Positions 42,299 to 50,717 of a stretch of 64,000 nucleotides of DNA are shown one piece after another. The first letter of the stretch is position 1, and each line of letters starts with the position of its first letter. The notes under the pieces were generated by a model. The model was not told where the DNA came from, searched no databases, and was given only the letters and a program-made list of their open reading frames with translations. The stretch is from a bacterium (GTDB taxonomy: Bacteria; Pseudomonadota; Alphaproteobacteria; Micavibrionales; UBA2020): assembly GCA_029945425.1 (NCBI GenBank), contig JAQSDV010000002.1, forward strand, positions 1,123,960 to 1,187,959, in the 5' to 3' direction. A program made the position numbers and the translations under genes.

Positions 42299-43704
42299 TA
42301 TTGATCCCCGCGCGTAAGCAAATGAACGCCGCCATAGGCCGTAAAGTCATGCGGCGTCGTTACATATAGCACATCGCGGTCGAAAACGGGAGCGGCATAG
42401 CCGCCTTGCGTTTTTTTGAGCTGGCGGATTTCCGTGCCGTCTTCGGCGTTGCGGATCGAAACAACCCCGTCCGATGTCATGCCCGCCAGCAGCGGGGGAT
42501 TGGTGTCGGCGCGCAAACCTGCGGGGGCGAGGAATTCCTTGCCCTGCTTCACATACCAGACCTTCGTGCCGTCCTTGATGTTCAGCGCGATCAGGTCGCC
42601 GTTTTTGAGCGTATGGATGACGATGCCTTTATCCGCCAGCACGGCGGCTTCCGGCAGCGGCATGCCGGGCAGTTCGACCGACCAGATGATTTTGCCGTTC
42701 GTGCCGACCGCATGCGACCAGCCCTTGTCATCCGCTTTCTGCGGGCCGACCTGCCCCACAGCTGTTGTCAGCAGGATGCGGTCGCTGCCGCCCATCTGGG
42801 GGGAACCCATCGTGTTGCCGGGCAGCGCGGTTTTCCATTCGACATCGCCATCATCGGGATCGAGCGACGACAGTTCCGCACCAACTTTTTTATCATCCGG
42901 CTGTGCGGAGATATAAAGGTGATCGTCATGCAGCAGCGGCGTCGCATCGGTATGGCCGATTTTATTGCGCCACAAAACCGCGCCGTCCTTCATGTCGAGC
43001 GCCCAGACGCCTTCCTCCCCCGCGCAGGTCCACAAGCGGCGGTTTTTCGGGTCGAGCGTTGTTTGTGATTCAACATGGCTGCGGAACTGACGCTCCCATA
43101 GCGGCTTGCCATCGGGCAGCGACAACGCAGTGAGCGAGGCAGAGGGCGCGGTATGCAACCCCTCCCCCACAAACGCCATATCCTTCAGCACGGCGGTATT
43201 CGTAAAGATCGGCTCTTTCTTTTTCACCGACCATGCCAGTTTGCCGTCGGCGCGGGCATGGGCGTCGAGCGTCGCCTCGAACGTGCCGAGCAGTATCAGG
43301 TCGCCCGCGATAACGGGGGATGCCAGCGTTTCGTTTTTCGTTTTGACCGACCAAAGCTCCGAAAATGATTCATATTTTTTGTCGGCGGGCGCGGCGGCAT
43401 CGGCGTGTTTCTCCCATTTCGACATATCGGCAGAGGCCAGCAGCCGCGAGCCTTCCGTTTCGGTGGGCTTCTGCGTATAACTCCAGACCACCACTGCACC
43501 CGCCGCCACAAAACACAGCGCCGCAAAGGCCAGAATTTTCCGGCGGTGGCGGGACCAGAACGCCGCCTGCGACGCCCCCGCAACCGCCCCCACCGCTGTC
43601 AGCAGCCACGGCAAAATCTCGACCATCGGGATCAGCGCGGGAAAGATATACAAGCGTCCGGAAAGACGCGGAAACGACGGCAACGGTTTTGCTGTTTTGA
43701 TCAT
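42298..43704 (-). CDS. Membrane-anchored PQQ-like beta-propeller protein
   Basis: The 468-residue product has two hydrophobic N-terminal segments (ILPWLLTAVGAVAGASQAAF and ILAFAALCFVAAGAVVVW, within residues 30-80), then a beta-propeller. Recurrent PQQ-type blades have the form L-x-ALD-x-x-DGKxLW, seen in LDAHARADGKLAWSV, LTALSLPDGKPLWER, VWALDMKDGAVLWRN, LSSLDPDDGDVEWKT and LIALNIKDGTKVWYV. Most of the chain should be periplasmic. There are no obvious PQQ-dehydrogenase catalytic residues, so a binding or scaffold role as in BamB-like proteins is more likely. ATG 43704 has GGGAG nine bases upstream; a longer frame to 43800 is rejected. A swivel-domain gene follows with a 1-nt overlap. Confidence 0.78.
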   Translation of the reverse strand: MIKTAKPLPSFPRLSGRLYIFPALIPMVEILPWLLTAVGAVAGASQAAFWSRHRRKILAFAALCFVAAGAVVVWSYTQKPTETEGSRLLASADMSKWEKHADAAAPADKKYESFSELWSVKTKNETLASPVIAGDLILLGTFEATLDAHARADGKLAWSVKKKEPIFTNTAVLKDMAFVGEGLHTAPSASLTALSLPDGKPLWERQFRSHVESQTTLDPKNRRLWTCAGEEGVWALDMKDGAVLWRNKIGHTDATPLLHDDHLYISAQPDDKKVGAELSSLDPDDGDVEWKTALPGNTMGSPQMGGSDRILLTTAVGQVGPQKADDKGWSHAVGTNGKIIWSVELPGMPLPEAAVLADKGIVIHTLKNGDLIALNIKDGTKVWYVKQGKEFLAPAGLRADTNPPLLAGMTSDGVVSIRNAEDGTEIRQLKKTQGGYAAPVFDRDVLYVTTPHDFTAYGGVHLLTRGDQ

Positions 43705-43739
43705 TGCGAAACACTCCCTGTTCACCGTAAGACGATTCC

Positions 43740-43761
43740 CGCGCCCATATCCTTGGGCGCG
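43740..43761. other. GC-rich inverted repeat upstream of the beta-propeller gene
   Basis: Perfect eight-base arms CGCGCCCA (43740-43747) and TGGGCGCG (43754-43761) flank TATCCT, 36 nt before ATG 43704. It is either a leader hairpin or an operator for the leftward operon. Confidence 0.4.
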
Positions 43762-43844
43762 CATATCTTCGTATATGGATGGCAGATTGGCAATGCGCAA
43801 ACGATTGATAAGTACGGGATTATCAGGGCCGATTATTTAGCCTA

Positions 43845-43883
43845 TTGACGAAATACACCACGTGGCGTAATAATATATTATTA
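43845..43883 (+). promoter_or_regulatory. Promoter with overlapping 16-bp palindrome
   Basis: TTGACG (43845-43850) and a 17-bp spacer lead to TAATAA (43868-43873), which is also the first part of a perfect palindrome TAATAATATATTATTA (43868-43883). A repressor bound there would cover the -10 box and start site of the gene at 43914. The palindrome and -35 are directly visible; the regulation is inferred. Confidence 0.5.
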
Positions 43884-43913
43884 GCTATTTAGTTAATTAA
43901 TACAGGTAATAGC

Positions 43914-44486
43914 ATGGCAGCAAACGCGAATTCAGCCGATGGGACATTCAGCATCAACGAATACATTGCCGCTGTTCCGGCGAAGGAAAAGCCGAAGCCG
44001 ATACCCGGACTATACTCGCTAGCTTTGAAATCTGCCGCCGTGGCAGCGCTCATATTTTTTGCACTGACACTCATGGCACCCTTTATTTTCATGATCGGAC
44101 AGGAAATCGGTCAGGGACATTTCGCGGAGCTATCGAGAATTTTACTTGTCGTTGCCGCCACGATTTCGCTTTTCTTCGTTTTTAGTCTATTCAGCATCTG
44201 GCCGAATCTGAAGTTCATGCGGAAACTTCACGCGAAATTTATGCTCGCTCCGCCCACCGAGCGGGAAATATGTTCACACTCATGGCGGCACGGGCTGAAG
44301 GTATATTGGTATGCCCAACTGACATTATTTTTAATGACGCTGATATTTCCGCTCGCTACACTATTTTTTTTACCCGGCATGATTGTTTTGTCCCCTCTCA
44401 CGATCGCAACAGCCGTCCTGACAGGGCGTTACACCGTCCTCCGCCTCATCAAAATGATCGAGATTGAAAAGGAAACAGGCATATGA
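43914..44486 (+). CDS. Four-helix membrane protein, uncharacterised
   Basis: The 190-residue product has a soluble N-terminus of about 40 residues (GTFSINEYIAAVPAKEKPKP) and four transmembrane helices: SAAVAALIFFALTLMAPFIF, ILLVVAATISLFFVFSLF, YAQLTLFLMTLIFPLATLFF and MIVLSPLTIATAVL. I do not recognise a family. Local base composition is noticeably more AT-rich than its neighbours, as is the upstream gap, which may hint at later acquisition. ATG 43914 has AGG upstream. It overlaps the following DCC-family gene by 4 nt (ATGA), so the two are coexpressed. Confidence 0.6.
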   Translation: MAANANSADGTFSINEYIAAVPAKEKPKPIPGLYSLALKSAAVAALIFFALTLMAPFIFMIGQEIGQGHFAELSRILLVVAATISLFFVFSLFSIWPNLKFMRKLHAKFMLAPPTEREICSHSWRHGLKVYWYAQLTLFLMTLIFPLATLFFLPGMIVLSPLTIATAVLTGRYTVLRLIKMIEIEKETGI

Positions 44487-44872
44487 CTGCTAAAATAGAA
44501 ATCCTCTACGACGATCAATGCCCTATCTGCCGCGGGTATTGCACGAAGGTGCAGTTACAGGCAGGGGCGGGCGCGCTTGTCCTGACCGATGCACGTAAAG
44601 ACGGCGCGCTGATGGACGAGGTGACGCGCCAAGGGCTCGATATCGACGAAGGCATGGTCGTCAAGATTGACGGCAACATCTATTACGGCAGCGAGGCGAT
44701 GCGCGTGCTGGTGCCACTGACGACTGCTGGCCCGATCGAGCGCGCCCTGTTCCGTACACGTCGCATATCTGCGCTGGTTTACGGGTTCTGCAAAGGGGTG
44801 CGAAACCTGCTGCTGCGCCTCCTGCGGATCAAGAAAATAGAGAACCTCAAAAATCCTCGATATCGCAGCTGA
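44483..44872 (+). CDS. DCC-family thiol-disulphide oxidoreductase-like protein (DUF393)
   Basis: The 129-residue product starts MTAKIEILYDDQCPICRGYC; the D-x-CP-x-C motif near residues 11-16 is the DCC/DUF393 signature for a thioredoxin-like fold. The later KIDGNIYYGSEAMRVLVPL and a basic C-terminal helix (GVRNLLLRLLRIKKIENLK) fit the family, whose members are often linked to membrane redox proteins. Substrates are unknown. It is coupled to the four-helix membrane protein. The last 26 nt overlap the convergent response-regulator gene. Confidence 0.8.
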   Translation: MTAKIEILYDDQCPICRGYCTKVQLQAGAGALVLTDARKDGALMDEVTRQGLDIDEGMVVKIDGNIYYGSEAMRVLVPLTTAGPIERALFRTRRISALVYGFCKGVRNLLLRLLRIKKIENLKNPRYRS

Positions 44873-45551
44873 GGGAATAACCGACGCCGCGCACGGTTTG
44901 TATGAACTCCCCGCCGCCCAGTTTTTTACGGATGCGTGCGACCTGTATGTCGATTGCGCGGTCGCCGACCTCCATGTTTCCTTCGCGCGCGCGGTCGAGC
45001 AATTGTTCGCGCGTCAGCACGCGGTTGGGCGCGCGCACCAGCGCCTCCAGCAAGCGGAATTCCATGGGCGTCAGGTCGCAGGATTTTCCAGCAACGTCGA
45101 ACACCTGAAATTTCGCGGCATCCATTGTATGCGCCCCAAGGCGCGTACGGCGCGGGAGCGCATCTTCGCCCGATGCCGGTTTGGGGCGTGAGCGGCGGAT
45201 CGCAGCCTTCACACGCGCCGCAAGCTCCTTCATTTCGAACGGCTTGGCAAGGTAATCATCCGCGCCCATCTCCAGTCCCACGACCTTGTCGACCCAGGCG
45301 GCCTTGCCGCTGATGACGATCACTGGCGCATCGGTCAGCGTGCGGATCTGCGAGATCAGCGAAAGCCCGTCGGCATCCGGCAGCATAAGGTCGAGGAGGA
45401 TCGCATCGGTGCGCTTGACCTTCAATATCCTCATTGCCTCCGCCGCGCAGTCAGCTGCAAAAACGGCGTAACCGTCGAGCTCAAGGTTCTCCCGTATCGT
45501 GCCCCGCAGGTCCGCATTGTCGTCCACCACCAGCACGGTTGCACCCGTCAC
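44847..45551 (-). CDS. OmpR/PhoB-family response regulator
   Basis: The 234-residue product has a receiver domain (VLVVDDNADLR, phospho-acceptor D54 in ILLDLMLPDADG, Lys in YLAKPFEMKELA) and a C-terminal winged helix (DLTPMEFRLLEALVRAPNRV, then FIQTVRGVGYSL). It should bind DNA as a dimer when phosphorylated. The start is GTG 45551, which overlaps the TGA of the preceding receiver gene as GTGA; upstream residues in the open frame are clearly non-coding. It is the last gene of a kinase-receiver-regulator operon and is presumably phosphorylated by that kinase. Confidence 0.9.
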   Translation of the reverse strand: MTGATVLVVDDNADLRGTIRENLELDGYAVFAADCAAEAMRILKVKRTDAILLDLMLPDADGLSLISQIRTLTDAPVIVISGKAAWVDKVVGLEMGADDYLAKPFEMKELAARVKAAIRRSRPKPASGEDALPRRTRLGAHTMDAAKFQVFDVAGKSCDLTPMEFRLLEALVRAPNRVLTREQLLDRAREGNMEVGDRAIDIQVARIRKKLGGGEFIQTVRGVGYSLSCDIEDF

Positions 45552-45928
45552 GCCAGCAATTCCCGCACGGTTTTTTCCAGCGCGTCGATGTCGAGCGGCT
45601 TTGGCAAAATCGCATCCGCGCCCAGTTTCTTGGCAAGATGCAGGAAATCCGCCGATTTCGTGCGCCCGCCACCGGATATCGCAATCAGCCTGATCTGCGG
45701 GTGTCGGCGGCGCAGTTCCATGATGACCTCCAGCCCCTCCTTGCGCGGCATGATGATGTCGGTGATGACGACTTGCGGTTGCTCGCTGCCGTCGTCGATC
45801 ATATTGAGCGCCTCCTGCCCGTCGCGGGCGTAGGCGACATTGAAGCCGCATTCCGTCAGGTTTTCGCACAACACATCGCGCACCAGTTCCTCGTCGTCGA
45901 CCACCATGATACTGGGTTTATCCGGCAT
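45548..45928 (-). CDS. Single-domain CheY-like response regulator
   Basis: The 126-residue product is a receiver only: MVVDDEELVRDVL with the acidic pair, phospho-acceptor D57 in VVITDIIMPRKEG, the Thr/Ser position in LIAISGGGR, and the conserved Lys in AILPKPLD. With no output domain it acts through protein contact or as a phosphate relay. ATG 45928 with AGGAGAAG lies inside the end of the kinase gene (11-nt overlap), and its end overlaps the OmpR-type gene by 4 nt. Confidence 0.88.
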   Translation of the reverse strand: MPDKPSIMVVDDEELVRDVLCENLTECGFNVAYARDGQEALNMIDDGSEQPQVVITDIIMPRKEGLEVIMELRRRHPQIRLIAISGGGRTKSADFLHLAKKLGADAILPKPLDIDALEKTVRELLA

Positions 45929-47078
45929 TGCTCTTCTCCTTGTTTTTTTCGCCGCGCGCGGGCGGCAGGTATATCCTGAATGTCGTGCCTTGCGCTTCCG
46001 CGCTTTCCACCTCGATATGCCCGCCCGTCTGCCGGACGAAGCCGTAAACCATGGCAAGCCCGAGGCCGGTGCCTTCGTCGGCGGGCTTGGTCGTGTAGAA
46101 CGGCTCGAATATCCGCTCCCGCACATGTTCGGGCATGCCGCAGCCTGTGTCACTGACCGAAATTAGCGCGTAATCGGCACCGTTAAATTGCGCATTGGCG
46201 ACCGAAAATGTCAGGCGGCCGCCCTCCGGCATGGCGTCGCGCGCATTGACCGCGATATTGATCAGCGCGTTTTCCAGCAGGGTTGAATCAACTCCGACGG
46301 GCGGCGTTTGTTCCTCTCCCGCAATCCTGATTTCGACGCGCTCGCCCAGCGTACGCTGCAACAGCTCCACGGTTGCGCGCACCGACTGGCCGATATCCAC
46401 GATGTCTTCCTTCAATTCGCGTTGCCGTGAAAATACCATCAGGTGGCGGATAAGGTCGGCGCCGCGCCTTGCTGCGCTTTCGACCGCCTCGACCTTCTTG
46501 GTGATTGCCGTCCGCGCATCGGGATCGCTCAAGGCTTCCAGCCGCCGGTGCATCAGGCGCGTATTGCCGAGGATAACGGTCAGCAGGTTGTTGAAATCAT
46601 GCGCAACGCCGCTGGTCAGCTGGCCCACCGCATCCATTTTCTGCGCCTGGCGCAGCTTTTCCTCGGCGCTGTGGCGCGCTCTCTTGAGATCGAAAATCTC
46701 GCGCGCCTTGGCGAGGGATATCATCACCGCCGCCGTCGTCACGTTATCCTTCACAATATAATCATGCGCGCCCCAGCGCAACGCCTCGGCCATCACGGCT
46801 TCGCCGCCCTGCCCCGTCAACATGACGAAGGGCGCCGGCATCTGGTCGGTATTGATGTCGTAGAAATTTTGCAGCAGCGCCGTGCCCTCCATATCGGGCA
46901 GGCGGTAATCGACGAAGACGCAGTCGAATTTGCGCGCCTTCAAAAGCGCGATGCCGCCCGCGCCCGTATCGGCCTCCTGCACGTCGATTGCAGTACCTGC
47001 GAACGCCAGATGCCGCCGCATCGCCATGCGATCGGCAGCATCGTCGTCGATTACCAGCACCTGCAACCTGTCGGACAC
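45918..47078 (-). CDS. Receiver-histidine kinase (REC-HisKA-HATPase)
   Basis: The 386-residue product has an N-terminal receiver (VLVIDDDAADRMAMRRHL, D57 in VFVDYRLPDMEG, K110 in DYIVKDNV), a HisKA domain with H160 in TSGVAHDFNNLLTVILGN, and an ATPase domain (N box NIAVNARDAMPEGG, G boxes DTGCGMPEHV and GTGLGLAMVYGFV). It has no sensor or membrane region, so its input is probably phosphorylation of its own receiver by another kinase. GTG 47078 follows GGGGAA at good spacing; TTG 47090 is an alternative. It leads an operon with two response regulators. Confidence 0.88.
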   Translation of the reverse strand: MSDRLQVLVIDDDAADRMAMRRHLAFAGTAIDVQEADTGAGGIALLKARKFDCVFVDYRLPDMEGTALLQNFYDINTDQMPAPFVMLTGQGGEAVMAEALRWGAHDYIVKDNVTTAAVMISLAKAREIFDLKRARHSAEEKLRQAQKMDAVGQLTSGVAHDFNNLLTVILGNTRLMHRRLEALSDPDARTAITKKVEAVESAARRGADLIRHLMVFSRQRELKEDIVDIGQSVRATVELLQRTLGERVEIRIAGEEQTPPVGVDSTLLENALINIAVNARDAMPEGGRLTFSVANAQFNGADYALISVSDTGCGMPEHVRERIFEPFYTTKPADEGTGLGLAMVYGFVRQTGGHIEVESAEAQGTTFRIYLPPARGEKNKEKSNAG

Positions 47079-47265
47079 GCGTTTCCCCAATCCGTTAGGA
47101 CCATTTTTGGGGATATTCTTTTACAAATCATGAAGGAATGCGGGCATCACGCGCAAGACGGCCGCGGCGCGCATACGACAGTGTTCCGGCGCGGGAGATG
47201 AACAAGGCATGCGGGCCGTGGCGCTGCATATCCATGTATGGGCGCAGCCGCGACGGAATTATTTT

Positions 47266-48036
47266 TTATGAGGGGTTGAAAGCGTCCTCGATTGAGAAGT
47301 GGCGGCGGGAAATGCCGAGTTCGGGCTGGTCGGCCACGACCGCCTCGCCCGCGATGTAACGAAAGCCCGCCGAGATGGCAGCGCACAGGGCGGCGCGGGT
47401 CGAAACGCCGTCCGCCATCGCCGCACAATTGATGCCGCCGACTTTATCCGCAAAGCGGTTGATCAGGCTAACCATCGTGTCCTCGCCGATGCTGGCATCC
47501 GAAAAATCTACGACGCAGGCATGCAGGTTGCCGCGCGAGACGCTGTCGAGGTTCGCGCCGCGGATGTCGGAGGTAAGCGCGACCGCGCGGCACAGCCCGC
47601 GCATATCTGTCTGCAACAGCTGCAGGCGCTGCTTGGACGCGTGCTGCGGAATGTTGTCCAGCTGCAGCACGATGTAGGAACGCAATGCCTCCGGAATGCG
47701 GCGCAGCAGGCTCAAATAATGGCCGCGGAACGGGTAGGCGTTCAGGGTTTCATAGCCGACGGGCACGACCACCACCGATTTTTCGCCCTGCGCCTGCAGT
47801 CGCTCCAGCGATTCCGCCGCCTTCACCAGCAATCCCAGATCGGCCGCCGCCGCGCCGTCTTGCGTCTTCGGCGCGGCGCCCACGCGGCGGACCAGATAGC
47901 CGCACAGGTATTTTTTCTCGACATTCCAGATGGGGCGGAAAGAGATCGACACATTTTTGCCAAGTGCCTCGACGCCTGCGTTGTCGAGCGTGATGCGGGT
48001 GGGTTTCTGGCTCTGGCTGTGCTGCTGTGCTTGCAT
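47266..48036 (-). CDS. Degenerate EAL-domain-like protein
   Basis: The 256-residue product shows the outline of an EAL c-di-GMP phosphodiesterase barrel. FRPIWNVEKKYLCGYLVRRV stands where active proteins have Y-QP-I-D...G-EALLR, and GFRYIAGEAVVADQPEL resembles the terminal GxxxxQGY strand. The E-A-L triplet and other metal ligands are missing, so hydrolysis is unlikely; a binding or regulatory role is possible. The EAL reading is my pattern-based inference. ATG 48036 has a GGGGG tract upstream. The 187-bp gap to the kinase gene holds no recognisable terminator or promoter, and the 124-bp gap upstream towards the CheX-like gene likewise. Confidence 0.5.
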   Translation of the reverse strand: MQAQQHSQSQKPTRITLDNAGVEALGKNVSISFRPIWNVEKKYLCGYLVRRVGAAPKTQDGAAAADLGLLVKAAESLERLQAQGEKSVVVVPVGYETLNAYPFRGHYLSLLRRIPEALRSYIVLQLDNIPQHASKQRLQLLQTDMRGLCRAVALTSDIRGANLDSVSRGNLHACVVDFSDASIGEDTMVSLINRFADKVGGINCAAMADGVSTRAALCAAISAGFRYIAGEAVVADQPELGISRRHFSIEDAFNPS

Positions 48037-48160
48037 CGCGTGCCCCCTTCATTGGCTTCCATAATTAAAGTATGACGGAGCCATATTGCGGGAGATTGTC
48101 GCCATTGTTTCAGGTCTGTTTCAACTGAACAAGCCTAAAATAACCATCGGATACAATGAT

Positions 48161-48685
48161 TTAGTGGCTCGGTTTGGACGCATCCCCCGCAAAGAAGTTC
48201 ACGACCACGCCGATGCCGCGCGATTGCTGCACATCGTCGTAATAAAAATGCATATGCACCTGGTCGGTGTTTTTCAGCAGGGGATTCGTTTCTTCATCGG
48301 GAATGAAGGGGAAACCCATTTCCGTCTCGAAGCCCTTTTCGTTCAGGTAGGCCTTCACCTTGCTGCAGACGATATTGGCGATTTCGCAGGCGATGTCGTT
48401 CTGCACGGGATTGTTGGCGAGGTATTCCTTGGTGAAGATCAGCGACGCCGCCTGCAGCAGCAGGCCGATATCGAAGCGGAAGCAGAATTCCACGTCCACA
48501 TTCGCCTGATGCAGCTTGATGGAGGCATAGACGCTGCCCTTTTCGGAAGTTGTTTTGCGCGCAAGATCGCCGATCGTGATCGACTGGCCGAACATGCTGT
48601 TGAAGGTTTCGATCACGCCCTCGCTCACCACAGTTGAAATCTGTGCGCGTTCGGCGTCGATATCCTGGGGGGAAATGGCTTTCAT
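48161..48685 (-). CDS. CheX-like chemotaxis phosphatase-fold protein
   Basis: The 174-residue product has the CheC/CheX/FliY pattern: an N-terminal helix with GVIETFNSMFGQSI, ASIKLHQANVDVEFCFRFD in the sheet, and the second helix NDIACEIANIVCSKVKAYLNEKG with E-x-x-N, the phosphatase-type Glu-Asn pair of CheX. It ends GIGVVVNFFAGD. It is 7 nt downstream of a CheY-like gene, so dephosphorylation of that receiver is the likely function. ATG 48685 lacks a strong Shine-Dalgarno and may rely on coupling. Confidence 0.65.
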   Translation of the reverse strand: MKAISPQDIDAERAQISTVVSEGVIETFNSMFGQSITIGDLARKTTSEKGSVYASIKLHQANVDVEFCFRFDIGLLLQAASLIFTKEYLANNPVQNDIACEIANIVCSKVKAYLNEKGFETEMGFPFIPDEETNPLLKNTDQVHMHFYYDDVQQSRGIGVVVNFFAGDASKPSH

Positions 48686-48692
48686 GTGCGGA

Positions 48693-49112
48693 TCAGCCCG
48701 TCTTCGATGCCCGGTTGCTCTCGATCCATGCCAGCACGCGCTCGATCTTTTCCTTGAAAGTCGCGGGCGCGATCGGCTTGGTGATGTACATGGTGGCCCC
48801 CGCCTTCAAAGCCTCGCGCGTGTAGCGTTCCTGGCTTTCGGCGGTGACCATGACAAAGGCGATATGGTCGTATTGCCTGTCCTCGCGGTATTCCTGCATC
48901 AGTGTGTATCCGCTTTTGCCCGGCATGTTCCAGTCGAGGAAAACGATGTCATAGGCGGTGACGGAAATCTTTTCCTGCGCCTCGTTGCTATTGCTGGCGC
49001 TGTCGATATTGGCAAATCCCATATTGGTCAGCTGCATCTCGATAAGCTTGCGCACGACGACGTTGTCATCGACAAGCAGGACGCGCAACTCGGGAATGTT
49101 CGGGGCGGTCAT
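48693..49112 (-). CDS. CheY-like receiver protein
   Basis: The 139-residue product is a single receiver domain: VLLVDDNVVVRKLIEMQL, D60 in VFLDWNMPGKSG, Thr in MVTAESQ, Lys in YITKPIAPATF. It resembles CheY closely (D-W-NMP-x-x-G), which suggests a protein target such as a motor or phosphorelay. ATG 49112 has GAGAGG seven bases upstream. A CheX-like gene follows by 7 nt, so the pair probably forms a receiver plus phosphatase switch. Confidence 0.88.
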   Translation of the reverse strand: MTAPNIPELRVLLVDDNVVVRKLIEMQLTNMGFANIDSASNSNEAQEKISVTAYDIVFLDWNMPGKSGYTLMQEYREDRQYDHIAFVMVTAESQERYTREALKAGATMYITKPIAPATFKEKIERVLAWIESNRASKTG

Positions 49113-49160
49113 CGGAATACCTCTCTCGACCTAATATATAATGCAATCGATAACAAATGA

Positions 49161-50717
49161 TTAACCTTTCGGCTTTTGGGGCAGATCAACCCCCTTCAGG
49201 CGCATAATTCGCGCCCGGCGGACGATGATATGCAATAAAAAGGCGGCTCCAGCCACCTGCAGCGCGACGGGGCCGAGGCTGTCGGCGAACTCCTTCAGCG
49301 GCAGGGGGTAATAGGTCGCAAGCGACCGCACCACCTCCGGTACCTCGACATCCACGTTCTGGCCATAGAGGTAGCGCTGCGCCCAGCTGGCGAATTTCAG
49401 GTCCATCTTGTTCGGCTTCAGCGCGAAATGCAGCGTCGGCAGCATGGCATAGACCAGCACGTAATAGGACATCACCTTGAAGCCCGCATTGCGCGCGCCG
49501 TTGCCCCCGATCATGGCGTGGATCATCAGGCCGTCGCGCAGCGCGAAAAGCATCGCCGCCAGCATGAATGCCGCCAGCGATTCAAACCCCATGACCTTGC
49601 CTGCGGCGGGTACATTATTGAGCGTCACCACATAACAGATCAGGATGAAGGGGATCGTGACCGCCCATTTATGCGTGTTTTCGAACGCGCGGAGGTAGTT
49701 TCCTTCGCGAAAGTCATTAAAGAAGCGCGCATATTTGCGCCCGTCGGATGCCTCGAACAGCATGACGGCATAGGAGAGCATCAGCGCCACGACGAACAGC
49801 GCCATCAGATGCGTATAATAAAACGCGCTGTCAGGATTGGCGAAGCCGCGCAGATAGATCAGGAATGTCGCGACGAACCCGATCCATGCAACGGGATAGG
49901 TGCGGTGCATCAGTTCCGCCCGTGCGATGCGGTAACTGCCGATGACCGCCCAGACGAAGAAGAACAGCAGGCTCCACGTCACGAATTCGGGGCTACCGAT
50001 CTTTGCGCCATACCAGTCGACAATACGGTTGGCGGCAAAGGGGGAGCTGTAGCTCGCCAGTTTCGGGGCCACTTCCTGCCCCATGGTGAAGACGAACCAT
50101 GACGCCATCACGCCCAGCAGGAACGATCCGCTGCCGCGCGGGATGCGTTTCTTGCCCATCTTGCCGGCGAAGCTGGTCATATCGATAAAACTGACAAGGA
50201 AGGCAATCGCCTGTCCCACCAGCCCCGCCATGATCATGTAGAAAATAACGTAGATGTCATTGGCGTCCGTCCAGCTTTCGCCCCGCGGGTTCAGGCTGCC
50301 GGCAAAATTTCCGGACTCCGCGCTGTTGACGAAGCCGTAATAGAACGGGATCAGCGTCAGCAATCCCACATACCAGACGTAAGACGTCGCACCCGCCAGC
50401 TTGCCCGCCACCAGCTGGAACGGCGAGATTGACGACATGCGCTGGAAATCCCAGGTGTTGCTGCGCACTTCTTCCTGCAGCGCGAGCGCAGCCTCGTACG
50501 TGCCCCAGACGCAGACGATGAGGAAATAAAACCACTTCGCGCCTGCCATCATGAACTGCATGGCGTAGTCTTTTTCGAAGAAATTGCCTTTTTCCGGCAG
50601 GATGTTGACGCAGATCATCGAGCAGATGACAAGGAACACCGGTGCAGCCACAAGGCGGAACGGCGATATCTTGAGCCACAGGTTGCGGTGGAATTCGGGC
50701 GTGAAAACGTAGTTCAT
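49161..50717 (-). CDS. ABC-exporter membrane subunit, paralogue B
   Basis: The 518-residue product starts MNYVFTPEFHRNLWLKISPF and has about ten to twelve hydrophobic helices (for example LVAAPVFLVICSMICVNIL, WFYFLIVCVWGTYEAALALQ). EEVRSNTWDFQRMSSISPFQLVAGKLAG is the conserved cytoplasmic coupling loop, shared with its neighbour. It is homologous over its length to the gene directly upstream (PEFxRxLW, WGxYEAxxAxxEExxSxTWDxQRxSxISPxQLxxGKLxG, SYxWYVGL). ATG 50717 overlaps the upstream TGA (ATGA); the longer frame is rejected. The substrate is unknown. Confidence 0.78.
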   Translation of the reverse strand: MNYVFTPEFHRNLWLKISPFRLVAAPVFLVICSMICVNILPEKGNFFEKDYAMQFMMAGAKWFYFLIVCVWGTYEAALALQEEVRSNTWDFQRMSSISPFQLVAGKLAGATSYVWYVGLLTLIPFYYGFVNSAESGNFAGSLNPRGESWTDANDIYVIFYMIMAGLVGQAIAFLVSFIDMTSFAGKMGKKRIPRGSGSFLLGVMASWFVFTMGQEVAPKLASYSSPFAANRIVDWYGAKIGSPEFVTWSLLFFFVWAVIGSYRIARAELMHRTYPVAWIGFVATFLIYLRGFANPDSAFYYTHLMALFVVALMLSYAVMLFEASDGRKYARFFNDFREGNYLRAFENTHKWAVTIPFILICYVVTLNNVPAAGKVMGFESLAAFMLAAMLFALRDGLMIHAMIGGNGARNAGFKVMSYYVLVYAMLPTLHFALKPNKMDLKFASWAQRYLYGQNVDVEVPEVVRSLATYYPLPLKEFADSLGPVALQVAGAAFLLHIIVRRARIMRLKGVDLPQKPKG

